Shown here: piece after piece, positions 59,681-64,000 of the stretch
How the letters are laid out: each line of letters opens with the position of its first letter
Numbering within the stretch: position 1 is the stretch's first letter
Made by a program: the position numbers and the translations under genes
NCBI RefSeq assembly: GCF_000699445.3
Contig: NC_067200.1
Coordinates: forward strand, 8,244,450-8,308,449
Source: Schistosoma haematobium
Taxonomy: Eukaryota > Platyhelminthes > Trematoda > Strigeidida > Schistosomatidae
Direction of reading: 5' to 3'
Length of the DNA: 64,000 nucleotides
Notes under the pieces: generated by a model
Database searches by the model: none
Seen by the model: the letters and a program-made list of their open reading frames with translations, nothing else
What the model was told of the DNA's origin: nothing

Positions 59681-59900
59681 GATTTTACTTTGAGTCAAAG
59701 CAGCCAAATTCAAGAAAGACAGTTTGTTGTCACCTTAGAACCACCTAGGTAATATTAGCTGAGTATCGGTAGGGATAAGGTTCCAAGTTGTTTTCACGTG
59801 ATTATTTTCCGTATTAATCGAGACTCTTCTTACCCTCCATTTCTAGTCTAGTTAAACTTTTATTTTTACATTTAAATATTCTGAACAATTGCATTTACAG

Positions 59901-60031
59901 GTATGAATAACGGGATTGTTAGCATACTTCGGGATATCATCAATTTGCAAACACCAAGTCTCAGTCAAACTACTAAAGAAATGACTGATCTTGTAACGGC
60001 TGTGTTCTGTGTAACATTTTCATTTCAATAA
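59901..60031 (+). CDS. Candidate exon, unassigned
   Basis: After a good acceptor (GCATTTACAG), a frame of 42 codons begins MNNGIVSILRDIINLQTPSL and stays open to TAA at 60029. A possible donor (CTTGTAACG) occurs at 59993. The sequence looks coding, but no family or partner exon was recognised. Confidence 0.3.
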
Positions 60032-60039
60032 TTGCATTT

Positions 60040-60840
60040 TAAAAAATAACACAGTCATATTACTTTCCTTGGGTAAATTTGTTCTTGTTATGCCAACTCC
60101 TGAGGACAACTCTCTCCTCACAAGATTGGCGTCTATTATGTTGTTTACTTCAATTACACTTTTGTATTTTAATGCTCTGACATTTATGACGATACATTAA
60201 CCTGGATTATAAACTTCAAATTATTGACATCATTATGAAAAATGTTTATTCATAATAATTAATCACTCGTTTTAGTATCAGCATGATCAGATTTGTAACT
60301 GAGCACATATTCTGTAATTATTTTTAGCATAATTAAAATTTGCATTTAGGCATCGTAAGGAAAATCAATCATGTTTTGTTAACTCAACAACATACTTAGT
60401 TGCCTATTTACTTCTTTAGCCTGTCAACTCTCTTGGGGGAACATGGGCTACTCATCAGCATTCTCCACCTCTTTCAGCAATATACTAAGTACATAACCAG
60501 GATATGGTTATGTGAAACACGATTAGGTTCAGTGTAGAGAAAAACGGAGAAAACCGTACAAGTAGTGACAACAATATTTTAATGGAACAAAATCCTTCAT
60601 TATTAATTTATGAGCATTATGGATTATACTTTAGAGTTCTAACCAATAACGACCACATTTCAAGCTTAATCAAGATTTTGAAATAAATAATTTCAGGCGA
60701 ATTTCATATTATTGGGAATAGTAACAGTATTTGTACTAGAGAAAGACACTCAATATAGACGGTATGATGAAGAATTCAGTGAGAAAGGAGTATAAGAGAA
60801 CTTCGAAAATCAAGATCTGAGAGAAGACAAAGATTGAATG
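60040..60840. other. No supported gene
   Basis: AT-rich sequence without recognised coding or repeat structure. Confidence 0.35.
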
Positions 60841-60843
60841 TAC

Positions 60844-60990
60844 CTGTTGTGTTGTGCAACATTTGCAGGTATGTCATCCAACTTCTCTAATAGTTGACTG
60901 ATATTATTTAGTCGACCACAATCACACAGAATGAGTCGAAATTCATAACTCAAATACAACTCCAAATCAATTTGTACATCAATGCTACAG
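60844..60990 (-). CDS. Candidate exon on the minus strand, unassigned
   Basis: An open frame with coding-like composition (IDVQIDLELYLSYEFRLILC, then NNISQLLEKLDDIPANVAQH) ends at a CAACAG|GTACAT donor at 60844. The upstream acceptor is ambiguous (several AG within 40 nt). I do not recognise the family. Confidence 0.35.
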
Positions 60991-61339
60991 CTTGATTTGG
61001 CCACGATCAACTATCCACCAGTTTACTACAACTCAACATAACATCACATGTTGATTTCGATGGTGACTACACATTTGTAATACGTCTCAGCAACCTCAAA
61101 CGACTGACGCTCACTAACTCATCAACCGTTTCGCGATCTTACACAATACCTGTATCTAACCTCACCATTGCCCACTCAGTCATCCCAACATGCGTAAGCA
61201 CCACTTTGAAGGCATCTGACATGAAATACTGACAACTCACAAAGATCTTTTATTATGGAAGATCATTTTCCACAGTGATAAATGAGATTAGATCGAACAG
61301 TTGAGTACTACACTCGTCTTTTGATTAACAAATGGACAA

Positions 61340-61373
61340 TACCCAAAGGCCTCTTCACGACGGGTAACAGCAT

Positions 61374-61405
<32 letters not shown>
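61340..61405 (+). mobile_element. Extremely truncated RTE-like 3' end
   Basis: CTCTTCACGACGGGTAACAG followed by (TAAG)n matches the last coding bases and tail of the element ending at 41910. Only about 30 bp plus the tail remain clear. Confidence 0.6.
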
Positions 61406-61890
61406 CACCAAATGATGTATTTTACTTAATTTGGCCTATCACCTCTTGTATGAACACACATCGACTACCTGAAATCTCCAAAGTGAATGACGCGATGACG
61501 TTCGTAAAGAAAGAAAATGGGTTCAAATACCATAGTGAACATCATCTCTGCGAGTCAATTACATCCATCTAATGAGTTTTAAAAACGAAGAAACCCTCAT
61601 GTTTTCATTTTACCGCCAGTCATCATCATCTCTGCTTATGGCTGAACAACCTATATCTTTCATCACAAAATCCTCGTATCAGAAATATTATTACTGAAAA
61701 CATTTTGAAACTGTCATTAAGACATTCAAAGTATAAGTTGACCAATGAAATACTTCATTTTGTGGTATATTTTGTATATACATTTGAAGTTTGCGTTACG
61801 ATAACACGGTATCTAATTTATATTGTTTAAATATCGTTGAATCCCAGTTTATAACTCATAAATAGCTTTAAAATCTATACTTAAAGCGAT

Positions 61891-63566
61891 ATGGGTCGAC
61901 TGTCAAAAAAAGAGCCCGTAAAAGCCCTAATACTTCAGATAATAACAATTCTGTTATTACCTATTCCCCATGTTCTGCTACTCCTTTTGAAGCTGATAAT
62001 GTTGGGATAGGTCTTACACCACATCTGATGCTGGATGACTCTGTCTCTAATTTAATAATGAGTTCCACATCAAGATCAAAGAGTATCGATAATCTTTAGA
62101 GTGAACTAAACACTGTCTTTAAACAACTAACCGACATGCGTTCTAAAGTTGAGTCACTTGCTAGCTCTTTATCAGAGCATGATGATTTGGAGCAAGAAAT
62201 AAAGACATTATCATCTCTTAAGCTGCTCCTGTCAAAAGATATCGTTCCTGCGGAACTTGATGACATCATAAAAGCAGAATCTGTTATCGACTTTATCGCT
62301 AATGAAGTTACCAAGCGAATAATCTCTCGTAATAACGTGATTATCTATAATATACCTGACAGAATCCCCATTAAAACTGTAAGGAATTTGATATTAAAAG
62401 CATCTAACCTTCAGGATAGTCCATGCCAATGCATTCGACTTAATAAAAAGCACCAGAAATACTCGTGCCCGGTCTTGTTAAGATTCGACTCTCATATATT
62501 AGCTGAACGGTCAAAAGAATCCGAGAGGCTAATCTGCGCGCTTACGAAATTTAGAAACGCTCGTATAGTCTCAGATAAGACCACCAATCAAAGGCTTACT
62601 CAAAAACGTACCTTGAACGAAAATAAAGATGTTGAGATCACAACAAACCACGATGCATCAACTGCTGAATCCACTGATGCAGCTACCTTATCTCATGTTC
62701 TCCAGCACTCTGATATACCAACAAAGAATGTTAATTTGCCTGTTATGTCTGTAGTGACATCTGATAGCCAATGTACATCTATTGACGTCACTAGTCGGAT
62801 ATTACCCAGTTTACCATTAGAAGCCCATAAGCAAGTACTTAGTTTTAATGCTACAACTCTTAAAAATCATGTCAAGATTAAAATACCTTTGCCACGTAAG
62901 AAGAATGTAAGTACAGAACCTTCTGGTTCTAGACCCAATATCAAAAATACTACGATGACCTTACCAAATAAAAATAAGACTGTACTTCCCGACACCATGC
63001 TTCACCTTACGCATCGTAGGGGAGGTTTTAAGGGCAGATTTGGTTCAAATGTCTCACAAGATGGCCACTGCAATCATTATGTAAGCAAGCCTAATATTGG
63101 ACAGACCACAATGAACCAACGCACCCTACGGTTATCCTCAAACGTTTTAAATAACATACCTGTAAGACTTAACTATTCTCAACACTTTCCCATTGGGCAA
63201 GATGGTTTACTAGGTTACTCAACTTCGAACGCTTTAAATAATAAACCTGTAAGACATAACTATTCTCAGCACTTTCCCATTGGGCAAGATGGATTACTAG
63301 GTTACTCAACATCAAACGTTTTAAATAATAAACCTGTGAGACGTAACTTTCCTCAACACTTTTCCATTGGACAAGATGGATTACTAGGTTACGCACCATC
63401 AACCCAACCCCAACTTGCAGGTGCCTGTCTTAACTGTCCGCCTAATCAAGTTCAACAAATTAACCCACTTTATCAAAATAATGATTTTTTTGGCCTTCAG
63501 AAATCCCTGGTCCCACTAGCAATGGAGTTTGTTCAAGCGATAGCCCATACGATCAGTCAAACATAA
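61891..63566 (+). pseudogene. CR1-like ORF1 protein with two 5' defects
   Basis: The intact stretch 62136-63566 (476 codons) has an N-terminal helical part (VESLASSLSEHDDLEQEIK), an RRM-like segment (NNVIIYNIPDRIPIKTVR, then CPVLLRFDS) and a basic, low-complexity C-terminus. It includes three 29-residue repeats at 63141-63401. The same frame is open further upstream to about 61912 except for TAG at 62097-62099. The natural start MGRLSKK at 61891 is in another frame because of the length of the A-run 61905-61911. ORF1 proteins of this kind bind RNA and form the retrotransposon particle. Initiation at the internal ATG 62136 would give a shortened protein. Confidence 0.75.
63141..63401 (+). repeat. 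Three tandem 87-bp repeats inside ORF1
   Basis: Units start at 63141, 63228 and 63315. Each encodes a variant of LNNKPVRHNYSQHFPIGQDG plus LLGYSTSN. The reading frame is kept, since 87 is divisible by three, and differences between units are mostly single substitutions. Confidence 0.9.
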
Positions 63567-64000
63567 TAAACCACAGTCTATGCAAATCCAAACTACATAA
63601 CATCAATAGGGAAGCTCTCGGTTTTTTTACACTCCACACTCCCTTTTTAAACTTATTACTTATCAATGCACGTTCACTTCTGAACAAAATTTCAGCCTTG
63701 AGAACATTAGCTTTTCTAGCCAAACCTTCTTTCATACTTATCACGGAAACATGGTGCTCTCAAGTAGTATCAAATTCAGAATTAAATATCCAGAACTATC
63801 GACTTTATCGCTGCGACAGAGAAACTAAGCGAGGAGGTGGTTGTATTATGTATGCTTTAGATACCCTAACAACTAATAAAATTGAAGATAGTGTCCTGAA
63901 TAGTTTACCAGAATCAGTCTGGATATCAGTCAACACCCTAAATCATAGTCTACTACTTGGATGTATATACAGAGCTCCTGATAGTCCGAATAGTGGGAAT
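63485..64000 (+). CDS. CR1-like ORF2 start: APE-type endonuclease (partial)
   Basis: The frame is open from 63485 to the window end. Recognisable parts are LLINARSLLNKISALRTLA, FILITETWCS, YRLYRCDRETKRGGGCIMYA and LLGCIYRAPDSPNSGN. These correspond to the N-terminal endonuclease motifs (the N, the E of TETW, the RGGG loop and the YRAP segment). There is no ATG in this frame until 63848, inside the domain, and the frame overlaps the ORF1 end by about 80 nt. Translation may depend on ORF1, or the start codon was lost. Confidence 0.75.

Larger units (their letters stand above)
61891..64000 (+). mobile_element. CR1-like non-LTR retrotransposon, 3' part outside window
   Basis: ORF1 (61891-63566, damaged at its start) is followed by ORF2, which begins with an APE-type endonuclease and continues beyond the window. 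Two ORFs with this layout point to a CR1-like element, as known in schistosomes (SR1 type). The clade is inferred. Confidence 0.75.

Noticed and set aside
1..64000. CRISPR arrays, operons, ribosome-binding sites
   Set aside because: The window is eukaryotic nuclear DNA; no regularly spaced short repeats were seen.

Overview
The window looks like AT-rich nuclear DNA of a blood fluke (genus Schistosoma). The grounds are a tRNA-headed SINE carrying a schistosome-type hammerhead ribozyme remnant, secreted-protein genes built from symmetric micro-exons, and the typical fluke mixture of RTE-like, CR1-like, BEL/Pao and Gypsy retroelements. Species cannot be told from the sequence alone.

The most interesting content is a pair of micro-exon genes (MEGs) on the minus strand, found by reading splice sites and not long ORFs. 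Gene A (2184-10735, 3' end outside the window) has a 58-nt signal-peptide exon behind a TATA box, then at least eleven exons of 36, 39 or 42 nt. All junctions are phase 1 and the frame stays open throughout. Gene B (about 45.7-52.3 kb) is a paralogue of the same design with fewer recognisable exons. A third, decayed piece lies near 47.24-47.33 kb.

Genes A and B belong to a large direct duplication. Roughly 2.4-23.0 kb corresponds in pieces to 47.6-59.5 kb. Most of it is diverged, but two tracts are almost identical: 7381-8546 with 49479-50644, and about 13.8-23.0 with 55.0-59.5 kb. The second tract contains a BEL/Pao element with both LTRs in one copy (15815-20875) and only a solo LTR at the same site in the other (56995-57343). 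It also holds a small unassigned plus-strand gene in both copies (20904-21555 and 57372-58023).

Between the duplicates are two plus-strand exons that I read as site-1 protease (MBTPS1), at 23278-23358 and 36411-36545. They are separated by a 13-kb intron filled with a Gypsy element, an RTE-like element nested in it, a Gypsy-type gag remnant, a 590-bp near-perfect inverted repeat and other repeats. From 37.4 to 44.4 kb lies a decayed minus-strand BEL/Pao element split by a nearly full-length RTE-like element with a 12-bp target duplication. The right end (61.9-64.0 kb) enters a CR1-like element with ORF1 and the start of ORF2.

Almost every long ORF here is a broken retroelement. The host coding content is in short exons.
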